Positions 1 to 15,617 of a DNA stretch of 64,000 nt are shown here, one piece after another (within the stretch, counting starts at the first letter, position 1; the number at the start of each line of letters is the position of its first letter). The DNA is from Linum tenue (taxonomy: Eukaryota; Streptophyta; Magnoliopsida; Malpighiales; Linaceae). A model generated the notes under the pieces. That model saw only the letters and a program-made list of their open reading frames with translations, did not search any database and was not told where the DNA came from. Position numbers and translations under genes: made by a program. The stretch spans positions 11,222,001 to 11,286,000 of the forward strand of contig CAMGYJ010000011.1 in the NCBI GenBank assembly GCA_946122785.1, given 5' to 3'.

Positions 1-165
1 TTGAAGGTGGGGGACATATTCATGTGAGCCGGTAAATCGATGATGTAGGCATTGTCACTGATCTTCCTCAACACTTTAAAAGGGCCGTACTTACGCGGTT
101 GGAGCTTGGAGTAGGTGCCAACGGAAAAACGCTCTTTACGCAAGAAGACCATGACGTCATCGCCC

Positions 166-1887
166 TCAGCAAACACTTTGCGACGTCGATGCACATCGGC
201 GCAGCCTTAATTTCTGGCCCGTGGCTTCAAGCCTTTCTTTGACGACTGCCTTAGTAGCCTGAATGTCGCGCGCCATGTCGCCAGCAGCATGGCTTCTCCC
301 CGGCGCAGGTGGAAGCTCTACCAGGTCAACGACATGCCGTGGTATGGAAGTATAAACCAGGGAAAAAGGTGACTTGTCAGTGGCCGAATGGACCACGCTG
401 TTATATGCAAACTCCGCCTGGGGTAAAGCCAAATCCCACTGTCGTGGTTTATCCCCGCATATACTACGGATCATATTTCCCAACGTCCGATTAGTAACCT
501 CCGTTTGTCCATCAGTCTGCGGATGTGCGGTAGAGCTCCGATTTAATGTGGTGCCAAACATTCTCCATAAAGTAATCCAAAAATGGCTAAGGAATTTTGT
601 ATCACGGTCAGATGTGATAGTTTTAGGAACCCCATGTAGACGCACTACTTCCTTGAAAAACAGCTTCGCAATATTTGACGCATCCGCAGTCTTCTTACAC
701 GCGATGAAATGGGACATCTTTGAGAAACGATCAACTACCACAAACACAGAGTCCACTCCTCGCTGAGTACGAGGCAATCCCGGCACGAAATCCATGGAGA
801 GATCAAGCCAAATGTCGTCAGGGACAGGAAGCGGCTGGTACAACCCAGTGTTTTGGGACTGTCCCTTCGAAACTTGACAGGCAAAACATCGTTTGACTAT
901 GGAGCCGGCATCGCGGCGCAGGTGGGGCCAATAGAAACGTTCCTCCAAGCTGGAAATGGTTTTGTTGCGGCCGAGATGTCCACCAAGGCCACCGCCATGC
1001 ATATCACGAATCAGCTTTTCGCGCAGGGATGAATCCGGGATGCACAGTCGATCACCTTTGAGCAAGAACCCCTCTCGGACATGGTAATCATCAAGCGGGT
1101 GTTGATGTGTACATGTATGCCATTGCTCCTGGAACTCTGGATCTGTCGCGTATAGATCCTTGAGAAGGTCGAACCCCCAAATTTCTTGAGACAAGGTCAC
1201 TAACAAAGAGGCCCGCCGGCTTAAAGCGTCTGCTACCTTGTTCTGCACCCCCGACTTGTGCTGAATAATAAATGGGAATTTCTGTAGATAACTAACCCAC
1301 CGGGCCTGCATTTTGTTGATGATCTTCTGACTGTGGAGAAATTTTAAGGCTAGATGATCAGTGAATAGAATGAATTCCCGTTGGATCAAATAGTGTTCCC
1401 ACTGCCGAAGAGCAGGAAAAACGGCATAGAATTCCTGGTCATAGGTACTCCATTTTTGTCTTGCATCACTAAGTTTTTCGCTAAAGTAGGCAACATGGCG
1501 CTTTTCTTGTGACAAAACGGCCCCGACTCCAACCCCGCTTGCGTCGCATTCCACCTGAAATATTTTGTCGAAGTCGGGAAGAGCGAGAACAGGATTTGTG
1601 CAAAGCTTCTCTTTGATTAACTCAAAGCTCCGCTCTTGTGCTGGACCCCATTGAAACTTGCCTTTCTTCAGACACTCCGTGATAGGCGCTGTAATAGTAC
1701 TGAAATCCCTCACGAACCTGCGGTAGAACGTGGCCAACCCATGGAAACTGCGGACGTCCGATACCGTCGCAGGAGTGGGCCAATTACGGATGGCACTAAC
1801 TTTTTCCTCATCCACTCGAACCCCGTCAACGCCAATGATAAATCCGAGGAAGAGTAGATGGCTAGAGCAGAAAGTACACTTCTTCAC
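166..1887 (-). pseudogene. RNase H plus integrase of Ty3 element
   Basis: 573 codons. The N-terminal third carries RT connection and RNase H ([33 protein letters not shown]). The rest is integrase: an HHCC zinc-binding domain ending [10 protein letters not shown], then the catalytic core with Asp in DLSMDFV, Asp in TSDRDTKF and Glu in DGQTEVTNR. Near position 200 the frame slips. The continuation in another frame (1-200) still reads as the usual post-integrase segment ([18 protein letters not shown]…), so a 1-base-type frameshift is present. Whether a chromodomain follows is not visible. Confidence 0.93.
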
Positions 1888-1908
1888 ATTGATGTAAAGC
1901 TTATTCTC

Positions 1909-2613
1909 CTATAGAGCTTGCAACACACGCCTGAGATACTCCAGATGCGCTTCCTTGGTCTTACTATAAATTAGTATATCATCAAAATAAACCACCACGA
2001 AAGAACCAAGGAAAGGACGAAGAACCTGAGTCATTAAGCGCATGAAGGTACTGGGGGCGTTGTATAATCCGAACGGCATAACGAGCCACTCGTACAGACC
2101 ATCCTTGCTCTTGAAGGCAGTTTTCCATTCATCACCGGGTCGGATGCGAATTTGATGATACCCGCTTCGTAAGTCGATCTTAGTGAAAATCATCGAGCCG
2201 GATAGTTCATCAAGCATATCCTCCAAGCGGGGAATGGGAAACCTGTACTTGATCGTTATTTTATTGATAGCTCTACTATCAACACACATACGCCACTGGT
2301 TTCCCTTTTTCGGTACCAACAGGACAAGTACTGCGCATGGGCTCATGCTCTCCCGTATGAAACCTTTCTTCAGAAGTTCCTCAATCTGCTCCCTCAATAT
2401 TTCGTTCTCTTGCGAACTCATGCGATAATGCGGCAAGTTTGGCAAACTTGACCCTGGAATTAAATCGATGTGATGTTGGATATCACGCATCGGGGGTAGC
2501 TTGTTGGGTAGCTCCTCCGACATTAACTCGCCAAATTCGTCCAAAATTTCGCGCACCTCTTTCGGAACCGCAGGGTCTGGAGTGGCCACACTTACCAGCC
2601 CTTTAATCACCAC
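1909..2613 (-). pseudogene. Reverse transcriptase domain of Ty3 element
   Basis: 234 codons covering the reverse transcriptase fingers and palm, including the catalytic motif as YFDDILIYS near the C-terminal end. An in-frame TAG at 1909-1911 separates it from the RNase H/integrase frame. The residues on either side are otherwise continuous (…RRVLQAL, stop, [13 protein letters not shown]…), so a single nonsense change broke one pol frame. Confidence 0.92.
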
Positions 2614-2805
2614 CGGGAAAGCCCAGGCGGCCTCTCAGACTTCCTCCGCCAGCTCTTGTTCGTCCTGTGACAACACGAGAAAACTGGATTTTGCCTTACC
2701 GTGAGGTTTGTTGAACCCGCTCACGGGTGCCATAGCTATCTTATGGGTTCTCCAAGTAAACATCATGATGTTATCTTTTCCCCGATACGTGATGTCATTG
2801 TCGTA

Positions 2806-3153
2806 CTACCAGGGTCGGCCGAGAAGGACGTGACAAACGTCCATGTTAAGAACATCACAGGTGACCTCTTCCTTATAGTGCTTTTCGATGGAGATAGGCA
2901 CTTTGCAAGTCCGTGTTACTTTGATTTGGGGACCTTTGCTAACCCATCCCAGAGCGTAGGGAGCCTTCTGAGGTTCGGTCGGCAACTCTAAATAGGCCAC
3001 CAACCTTTGGGAAACCAAATTTTCGGTGCTTCCATTATCTACAATAAGGTTGCAGACTTTACTATTAATCGAACAGTGGGTCCGAAAAAGATTCTTTCGT
3101 TGGCCTTCGTCGACTGTGGCAAGTAAGATCCTCCTGAGCACAATGTTTACCAC
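2806..3153 (-). pseudogene. Retropepsin-like aspartic protease domain of Ty3 element
   Basis: About 115 codons with the active-site region VDNGSTENLVS, which keeps the catalytic Asp, and a C-terminal LLGRPW motif typical of plant Ty3 proteases. The frame is stopped by TAG at 2806-2808 immediately after LLGRPW, where relatives usually have Gln; CAG to TAG is one transition. The frame continues beyond the stop toward the reverse transcriptase, with another in-frame TGA at 2635-2637. Confidence 0.85.
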
Positions 3154-3216
3154 ATCGGTCGAAGCTTCCTCCGTGAACTCAATTCCCTCGTATTCGTTCC
3201 TTGTTTCCTCTTCCTC

Positions 3217-3723
3217 CTATTCTTCTGTTTCCCCGTTCACATCGTCTAGGACCGCAGTCATCTTACGAGAAGGACAAACATTGGAACGATGACCTTGGCC
3301 TCCACAACGGAAACACTTGTCTCCAGTGGGTCTCGCATAGGGGTTAGGAGCCTTGGGTGGCGGTGCTTTGCTCGAACCAGTAGCTCCTCCATTAGATTTC
3401 GTATCGGGAAGGGATTCTTTTGTTCCCACAGCTCTTCCTTTATCCATGATAACTTCGGGGTTTCCTGGTGGAGGGAACCTGCGGAAAGGCGGGAGGTTTC
3501 GAGGGGTCTTCTCCATCAATTCGCCTTTAAGCGCTAAAGTGGAAGCTTCCGCTACAGTCCACACTGTTTGTAAACCCATCTTCCCCTGTATCGATCCCTT
3601 CAACCCATTAATGTAGCGAGTTACCTTCTGTCCTTCCGTTTCTCCCAACTCATTTCGTGATCGCCGTGGTAAAAGCCGCGGTGATAGCCTCGATGTCTGC
3701 ACTATGACCGGTTGATCTCCCAT
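3217..3723 (-). pseudogene. gag remnant with CCHC zinc knuckle, N-terminal part deleted
   Basis: 168 codons. The first ~60 residues match only the tail of the retrotransposon gag (capsid-like) domain, with the 'VTRYINGLKGSIQ' style that precedes the linker. A proline-rich linker follows, then a CCHC knuckle (CFRCGGQGHRSNVCP) at about residues 136-150. Plant gag proteins of this kind are normally about 350-500 residues, so roughly half is missing between the LTR/primer site and here. It ends at a TAG within a Glu-rich stretch that continues in the same frame toward the protease, so this stop looks like a mutation. Confidence 0.85.
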
Positions 3724-3760
3724 GGCTGGGCAAGCTTAGAAAAGAGCCAGGAGAAAGCCT

Positions 3761-3772
3761 GCTCTGATACCA
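3761..3772 (-). other. Primer binding site, initiator-Met tRNA type
   Basis: On the minus strand the sequence reads TGGTATCAGAGC, the usual plant initiator-methionine tRNA primer site for Ty3 and Ty1 elements, two bases inside the LTR. Confidence 0.9.
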
Positions 3773-3774
3773 CT

Positions 3775-4181
3775 TGACGCAGTCGGATCACCTAGGAAGC
3801 TCGCTAGCGTCGAGCCCCAAAGAAGAACAAGCTCGCAAGCCACGAACTCGTTAAAGAACCAGAAAACTACTGGAAGAAACTCTCTGGTCAATTGAATTAA
3901 GCTGTGAAAAGTTGTTGTTCCGAATACAAGGCAAGGCCTTTAAATAGCCAAAGCTGAAATTAATCTAACCGAGAACCAAAAGGAAAAGGAACTAAAAACA
4001 ATGAAAACAAAAACCAAAAGGAAAAGGAACTAAAACAATGAAAACAAAAACACCTCTTCCTTCACGCATGCGGACTTATGCTGCCTACGTCACCAGCTCT
4101 CCTTCTCGGGCCACATCACCAGCCAATTCCTCCTCCGCCCGTAATGCATTCTGAATCCTATTCTCAAGTTGCGCTGCATCA
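3775..4181 (-). repeat. 5' LTR of the minus-strand Ty3 element
   Basis: About 407 bp bounded by TG...CA on the plus strand (starts TGACGCAGTCGG, ends GCGCTGCATCA). On the element's own strand its inner end lies 2 bp from the primer binding site. The partner LTR is not in the window, so the outer boundary at 4181 rests on the TG/CA ends and on the change to hAT-like sequence at 4182. Confidence 0.8.
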
Positions 4182-4304
4182 GTAATTTATCATTTGGATC
4201 CATAGATCAATCCATGAATCCACCAATCCAATTGGATTTGGATCAAAATTTAAGTAGATGGATTAGATTGAATTGGTATATTAGATTAAAAGTTGCCACC
4301 TCTA
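4182..4304. mobile_element. Right half of a hAT-type MITE remnant
   Basis: The segment ends in GTTGCCACCTCTA, whose complement TAGAGGTGGCAAC is a typical plant hAT terminal inverted repeat. Internal sequence is low complexity (repeats of 'ccaatccaattggatttggat'). The other terminus is not seen, so the Ty3 element probably inserted into this MITE and the left half lies beyond base 1. Confidence 0.5.
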
Positions 4305-4310
4305 ATTGTA

Positions 4311-4429
4311 TCATTGATAACTAGCTGGAAGTGCTCTATTCAAATAGAGCACCAACTAGAGAAAGATGATCATTGATAACTAGCTAGACGTGTGCTATTC
4401 AAGTAGAGCACCAACTAGGGAAAGATGGT
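4311..4429. repeat. Two imperfect tandem copies (59-bp period) with hairpin
   Basis: Both copies start TCATTGATAACTAGCT and end CACCAACTAG.GAAAGATG. The first holds an inverted repeat GTGCTCTA…TAGAGCAC with a 6-base loop; in the second the left arm has changed. No coding content. The region 4430-5010 holds only A/T-rich intergenic sequence and probably the kinase 3' UTR. Confidence 0.7.
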
Positions 4430-5010
4430 TTAGACACACATCTCTCGTGTGCCAATACACCCCCACCAACTAGGCTGGACATCTTTCTCCACTACTTTTA
4501 TTTCCAAGGTACTGTTCTTCAAATTGCTACATGGAAGAATTGTCCTATTATTATTATGTCTTATCTTTGAGGTAGTAAAACAAAGAGGCGGTCAAACGAT
4601 ATGGATATATATAATTTTATATATTATATCACAGCTTGATTGACAGAGAGGCAATTGAATACAACAACGATGTCTGAAAGAATATATACTCAAAACTCTT
4701 AGCATTTTACATTAACGCAATCCACCGCCGCCACCAATCCAGCTCGTCACCCAACAAGCTCTCAGATAAGAGAACTTCAAAAACTGTCACTTCTGCTCCC
4801 CCCCCAACACGCTGGTTTGGTGTTTCCAGTAGAAAAACCAATCCACAAAATGGCGAACCAAAGGCAGCTAGCTAGCTACCTATTCTCTCACTATTTCAGC
4901 TGGTTTTGATCTTCCTTCTTCCTGGTGCTTTCAGCTCAAGTGGTGTAACACACGTCAACACATCCAGTCAGAAATTAATACACCTCTGTTGCCAAACGAG
5001 TCGGAAGAAG

Positions 5011-9293
<4,283 letters not shown>

Positions 9294-10700
9294 ATATCTC
9301 GATGTATAATTACCAGTACCTCCACAGATTTTTCTAGACGCAAATTTTGATCTGTGACGTGATCCAATCTATCTCGCATTCACTTCATGTACTCCTGAAA
9401 GGTCATATATTCATCTTAAGTCCCCATTTCCAGGATCAGAAATTACAGTACAACTTATGAGTATATCCTGCATTGATAAAGCGGCAGATAATTAGAATGA
9501 GAGAAATGGTGCATGCCTTCACGATACAAAACTTGTAAGGTACTTGGTCAGATTTCACAACAATAACAAGTGCCCGAGTGGCGCACAGCCGCACGCCATT
9601 GAATCCCTCTAGGGTTAACATTAGGGGTAAGTCCCTGGGCTGGACTTTTATTTTGATCCTGCCTAACAAGATTCACGTCATAAAATCAAAACCACAAGTT
9701 TAATGCTAAAAAAGAAAGCTTGACAAGTCAATTACACCAACAGTACACCGCTAATTTGTCTGAACTGCCACATCTATTCTCTCCGGTGACTAGTCAAAAT
9801 CAATCATGCAGCGTTCACTCAGCAGGTTGAAAATCTAGGACACCGAAGACCTATGTGAACTCGATCCTAATCTTCCGATCTTGTTCAGTCATCACAGTAG
9901 GCAAGCTCATCACTCACAGCCTTCCACCCCTAAGGAAAAGCAAATTGAACGAAGCAAAAGGAAGGAGACGAACTACAGATAGCAAGCTCGTCTTCGCTCT
10001 CTCAGAAAATTCGCAACAGCTGTTCTTTTTTGCCCCCTCAAAAGATGAGACAGAAAGTCAAAGCCAAAGAAATCCCAGAGAATCCAATAAACAACAGGAG
10101 TGAAAAGGAAGGAAGGAAGGAAGGGAAAAAAGCGATCAAATCCAGAATTCAACATCGGATAAGAAAGCGCGTTCCAAAGAGAGCTCTCCCACACTTCATC
10201 CACATTTGTCCCAGATTAACCTAAACACGGAATCCAAATCCGGCAACTCAAAAAGTTTCAGAGGAGACGAGCTCCAGGCCACTTTCCCGGCCAACAGACG
10301 CAGCTCAGAACCACAGACTAAACGGGGGAAGCAATCACGAAGTGGAAATGAACAAAGAAAGAAGTGAGGGCAGCGAACAGGAATCCAAGTACTCGGAAAG
10401 CAAAAAAGGCAAACCAAATCGGAGAGTTCCAGAAAGTCGCATTCAGAATCAGAACCAGAAGAAGAATAGTACCTGGGGGAGTGAGGGTGGAGGAGGAGGC
10501 GGCGGGTGGAGGAGCTAGAGGGAAGAGGGAGGCGGAGAGGCGGGAATTCTGGACGGAGACGGAGGAGAAGAGAATGAGAAGAAGGGGAGGAGTTCATGAC
10601 TCTGGAGACCACCCAACATTGTTGGTTGCGTTGAAAGTTATGAGAGAGAGAGAGAGAGAGAGGGCGTTTGGCTTTGTTGCTTTCTTTTGCTTTCTTCTTC
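9294..10700 (-). promoter_or_regulatory. 5' UTR, leader intron and core promoter region of the NDR kinase gene
   Basis: The coding exon extends upstream to an acceptor TTTCAG at 9395-9397, so the second transcribed exon begins about 9394. A donor CCCCCAG|GTACT lies at 10473/10472, giving a leader intron of about 1.08 kb. The first, non-coding exon runs upstream from 10473 into CT-rich sequence (as read on the minus strand), including a (GA)n run at 10642-10662. Such CT-rich leaders are common in broadly expressed plant genes, and first introns often enhance expression. No clear TATA box is visible. The transcript start is inferred, not proven. Confidence 0.55.
10642..10662. repeat. (GA)n microsatellite
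   Basis: About ten uninterrupted GA units in the 5' leader/promoter region of the kinase gene; reads as (CT)n on the gene's strand. Confidence 0.95.
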
Positions 10701-12112
10701 TCTCTCTTTCAGTCTTTCTCTTTTTTTCTTTTAACTTTTTATCATTTTTCTTTTTCCCCCCCTCTCTTTGGGTTTCTGTTATTTTCACCGTTACTCGGTG
10801 TCCGTTTTCCGTTCGTCCATAAAGTGAAAAATGAAAATTCAGAGGTTCGGTTCGGTTCCGTTCCCGTCCAGCAACATAAACGCCCTTCGGTGGCGAGACA
10901 TTTCATCGGCTGGTTTTTAGCAAAACCAAATTTCATTAATATTCATATTGTGTTTATAAAAAAAAAATATTCATATAATTATGATGGCATATTTATAATC
11001 TTGTGACAAATGCAATTTTATATTAAAACTAAAATGGTCGGGTTGTAATTCTTCTCCATAATTAAGCACATATACAACTTAAGTGAATTGCATTGACATA
11101 GATACGCTGAATTTAATGTAAATTGAATTGCATAAATTGTTGAGGTCTATAATAAGAACAACATATGCACTTGATTTTTGCAATTGATTTTATGCAAACA
11201 CTTTTATTAGTTATATTGATTTGATGCAAACACTTTTATTAGTTTGTTTTTTCTGTATTATAATACGGGTCTAAGGTCGATTGAATTATTAGATGCTCAT
11301 CAGTGTTGCGACACTTGGCTAGATATATGATGATAAGTAACAGAGATAATAATATTAAGACATTGATTAAGTGGAGAAACTGTGTTAAATTAGAAACATA
11401 ATAATAATGCTTATGTTCATAATAAGCTCAATAAATATAGGAGTGACGGAAAGGTGGGGGAACTGAGTTGGACCATTGCCCATATCTTTTTCACCCATGA
11501 CAAGACACTGTTAATTGCAGAAATAATGCAAAGGGTTTAAAATTTGATTAAGAAGAAAACAAAAGAGAAGCCTAAGAAAGATGACACAAGGAGAGAAAAA
11601 CAACGGTGACAAGCAAAAACAGGGGCAAAGCTGCTAAAAGATGATCCCTCGTCATATCATCCACACCCCTCATTGGATGTCCTCCTACTATGACGATTGA
11701 AGTTGTGGCATGATTTCTCGCATGAGATCGTCCAATGAATTTTAGAAGCTTTGTTCAAGATTGAGATTAGATTCAAATTGTTTTGAAACAAATTCCAGCT
11801 ATGCTAGTAAAATTCTTACAGTAAAAGGATAACAAATGAAATAGTAAAACATGTCGATCGTTAGAGAAGATGCAATTTTATTGGACGATTGATGACTAAT
11901 CAATACGTGACAGGTGCACTCCTGGATGTTTTTGCGAGATTGATGAAACGACGAGGTCTGCATAAGTTTGAGGTCGTGCTTCTCCCGGTCCGTGTTTGAG
12001 TCACGTCGAAGAAGAAACACCAATGTTTCCTCATGATAGAGTATATGATAATGAAAATGATCATACCAACGTTATGTAAAATCTAGCAATGTTATAGTTA
12101 TTTATTATCTCT
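10700..12112. other. Intergenic, A/T-rich, no gene seen
   Basis: No coding region or RNA gene is supported. A stretch at about 11671-11780 resembles 16776-16885, on the other side of the LINE, as a diverged direct repeat (shared blocks such as TGAAGTTGTG and CAATGAATTTT). Confidence 0.6.
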
Positions 12113-12128
12113 TCGTTTCCCATATTCT
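12113..12128. repeat. LINE target-site duplication, left copy
   Basis: Exact 16-bp match to 16415-16430; directly borders the poly(A)-derived T tract of the LINE. Confidence 0.95.
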
Positions 12129-12476
12129 TTTTTTTTCTTTTTTCGTTGAATCAGTTACCCTTTCATTAAGTAACGAATTGCAAATAAGCAATCCAAACCG
12201 ATACAACGAAATGGGTCACCATTATGGCTCCCCAAAGAAGAAGATGGCAAAAACAACAAAAATCCATCTGCCAACTTAACAGCTACAAGTCTACTACTCC
12301 TACTGTATCCTTAACAGATTCAGGTCTTGCTTCATCAATTCTTGTACTGCCTCTGCTTCACGAGCCTGTTCATCATGACACCTTCTGCATCTCTCTTGCC
12401 AAATATACGTAATCAGGAGGCACCACTTGACACCAATCGAGCTACTCGGAGATCTCTGCACAGCATTACAGATCGC

Positions 12477-15400
12477 CTACAAAGCCTCTGCCCATGTAGA
12501 TCTGCTTACCAGATCAACCTGCAAGAATCCCTGCACCATTCTCTTAACATACTCACAAGTAACAAATAAGTGATCTCTCGTTTCACTGCCATTACCACAG
12601 AGAACACACCCATCATCATTCAACTTCCCCCAACGCAATAGTTTATTCTTAGTAGTGATTCCATCTAATATAACCATCCAGGCAATAAAACTAAATCGAG
12701 GCACATAGTTCTTCCCCCAAACTACCTTATACCAGGGCACTTCGCTGTATTTGGGACGAAGAGTATTCCAGACCAGCTTAACCGAGTACTTATCCATAGG
12801 CACACCGTTCCACAAAGCACAATCACCCTGCCTAATGAGGAAAGATTGGACCTGGGGCCGTTTCTTCAAGATTCGTCGCCAAGCCCAGGAGCTATTAGAA
12901 TTCTCCTGCATGGTCCAGATGTCTCATGTCTTACAGCGATAGTGGAGCATCCAGGCAACCCATATAGCCCCTGATTGCATCATCAGAAGCCACAACAACC
13001 TTAGAGAACATGCAGAATTTCAGGAACTGAGATCACGAATACCAAGTCCTCCCTCTTTTTAGGTCGAGCAAGCCTCTCCCAAGCAATCTTAGCCCTACCT
13101 GAATCATTCCCATGCCAAAGAAAGTCCATACAAAGTTTCTGCACTTGCTTAAGAATCTTCTTAGGTAAAATGAACACCTGTAGCCAATACTGTACCAGAC
13201 CTGTAATCACAGAGTTAATTAACTGCAACCGACCAGCAAAGGTGAGCTTTTTAGCCTCCATGAACGAATTCTTTTAGTGATTGCTGCTGCTAATGCATCA
13301 CAATCCCTATATGTCAACTTCCCTGATATGAGTGGCAATCCCAGATACCTCACAGGTAAACTACCTTCAGCAAATTCTGATAATTCCAGAGCATTCTTCT
13401 TATACTTGACAGACTCTCCTCCAAAGAAGACCAAGCATTTCACAGGATTACACTTTAACCCTGACTGCCAGTAGAACTGATCAAGTGTCTGCTTAACCGC
13501 CATTATTGCCCTTGCTGATCCCACTGTGAAAATAAGCAAATCATCCGCGAAACAGAGGTGATTCAGGGAGATTTTGCTACATAAAGGGTGATATGGGATC
13601 AGCCCTTGTTCTGAGGCTTTACTCAACATACATGTAAGTCCCTCCATAGCAATTGCAAACAAATAAGGTGAGAGGGGATCCCCCTGCCTCACCCCCTTCT
13701 TTGCCTTAAAAAAGCCTTTCATTCCTCCATTAACACAAATACTAAACCGAGCAGTAGAAACACATGTGAATATCTAATCCAGATAGCAAGAAGGAAACTC
13801 CATCAATTTCATTATTGTAAACAGGTAGTCCCAATTGACAGAGTCAAAGGCCTTCATTATATCAATCTTAATAGCACATCTAGAGGAAAGCTTCTCTCTA
13901 TGATATCCACTCACTAGATCCTGAGCCAACATTATATATTTATATTATCCACTATCTGCCTACCTTTAATAAATGCAGTCTGGTTTAAACTGATTATACT
14001 AGGCAGAACTTCACTAAGCCTCTTAGCCAATATTTTTGCAATTATCTTGTATATCACATTAATACAAGAAATTGGTCAAAATTATTTAAAGGTCTCAGCA
14101 TTTAGTACCTTCGGAATCAAGACAACAGCAGTAGCATTCACTCCACTGAGAAGTCGATTTGCCTCAAAGAAAGCAAGGACCCCTTTTGTTATATCCTCTC
14201 CTACAATATGCCACGTTCTCTTGAAGAAACCCGAGGAGAATCCATCAGGGCCAGGGGCCTTATGGATATTCATATGAAAGACTGTTTCTCTTATCTCTTA
14301 TGCTGTTACTTCCTGACAAAGCAATTCCTTACTCTCCAGAGAGAGTTTTTCGTGAATTATCCCTTCTAAGAATTGGTGATCAGGTTTGACTTCCAAATTA
14401 ACTACTCCAAATAGATTATGATAAAAAGCTACAGCCGCATCAGCCATCTGTTCCACATCCTCTACCAATTCCCCTGCTTCAGTTTTGATCCGTCTTATTG
14501 CCCTTTTTGCTGCTCTTATTTTCACAGATTGATAAAAATATCTGGTGCCTTTGTCCCCTCTGTTAAGCCCATCTTCCCTGGACTTCTGCCAGTATAAACC
14601 TTCCTCCGCCTTTTTTGCAACCTCCAATTGAGATACTAAGTCTTTTTTCTCCTGTAAATTCTTAGCAGTAGGATCAGAGAAGCATTCTGCCGCTATTAGA
14701 AGAAGCTGCTTCTCTAGCTCCTTTACTTGGGAGCTTATATTAGCATAATGTTTTTTTATTGAACTTAACAAGAGCCTTCTTAACCTATTTGAGTTTTGAC
14801 TGCACAATAAACCAGGAATTTCCATGGCAGCTAATTGATCACGCCTGCTCCACAACTTGCAAGAACTCAGGATGGTCTTCCCAGAAATCGAAATATTTAA
14901 ATGGTTTTGGGAGAGTCTTCTCAGAGGCTTTGATTTTAACTATAATACCACAATGATCCAAGAAAGTGCCAGGGACTGCTTCACTGACACAATGGGGAAA
15001 CACAGATAACCATGGAACATTCACCAATACTCTGTCTAACCTCTTAGCTATAGGGGTAAGTTGTTGATTATTAACCCAGGTAAACAAAGGGCCCAGGGTA
15101 TTCACATTTTCCAACTCCATATTATTCCTCCAATCCTCAAAGTCAGACATACTTGAAGATAATTGTACCTGATTTGAGGCTTCACTGGGCAGCATGATTG
15201 CATTGAAATCTCCTCCAACTATCCAAGGAAGGCCAACCACTTTAACTTGGCTAATTGCAGAATATGTATCCCTACGTTCTACTTCATCATTGGCTCCATA
15301 CACTGCTGTTAAAAAGAAAGAATCACCCCCTGCTCCTGGACCATAACATGAATAAAGTTCTTACTCGGTTTCAGGATAGTAATTTGAAACTTCGGTTTCC

Positions 15401-15617
15401 AAAACAACCAGATACGACCTAAATCCGAATCACATTAGTTTAGATACCTCTCCCAGCCAACTAGAAATTCATCAGAAATTTCCTCAAATTTTGCTTGCCT
15501 CACACAAGTCTCCAAAATAGCAACTATACTAACATTTAGACGTCTCAGGACTTGTGTAAAGTCCTTCCTCTTCGAGGATTTGTTAAATCCTCTAACATTC
15601 CAAAATAAGCAGTTCAT
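12477..15617 (-). pseudogene. LINE ORF2: endonuclease, reverse transcriptase, zf-RVT
   Basis: Pieces in order on the minus strand. 15617-15435 begins MNCLFWNVRGFNKSSKRKDF, the start of an APE-type endonuclease. 15303-14839 holds the endonuclease motif GGDFNAI and its C-terminal part. 14855-14298 is the linker. 14273-14082 is the start of the reverse transcriptase (NIHKAPGPDGFSSGFF). 13722-13219 holds the catalytic CFADDLLIF. 13261-13001 is the RT tail. 12911-12477 is the zf-RVT zinc-binding domain (CVLCGNGSETRDHLFVTC). Stops and frame changes separate the pieces, so no functional ORF2 protein can be made. Confidence 0.92.

Larger units (their letters stand above)
1..4181 (-). mobile_element. 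Ty3/gypsy LTR retrotransposon, degenerate, 3' part outside window
   Basis: Read on the minus strand, the order is LTR (3775-4181), initiator-Met tRNA primer site (3761-3772), gag, protease, reverse transcriptase, RNase H, integrase and the start of the post-integrase region. This pol order (integrase last) is that of Ty3/gypsy elements. The reading frame is interrupted by several stop codons and at least one frameshift near position 200, so the copy cannot make its own polyprotein. The second LTR and the matching target-site duplication would lie left of base 1. The element sits inside a hAT-type remnant that resumes at 4182. The clade is not certain; the initiator-Met primer and integrase style suggest a chromovirus-type lineage. 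Confidence 0.93.

Noticed and set aside
10364..10822. 152-residue Arg-rich then hydrophobic plus-strand protein
   Set aside because: It is the complement of the CT-rich kinase leader; low complexity with no family.
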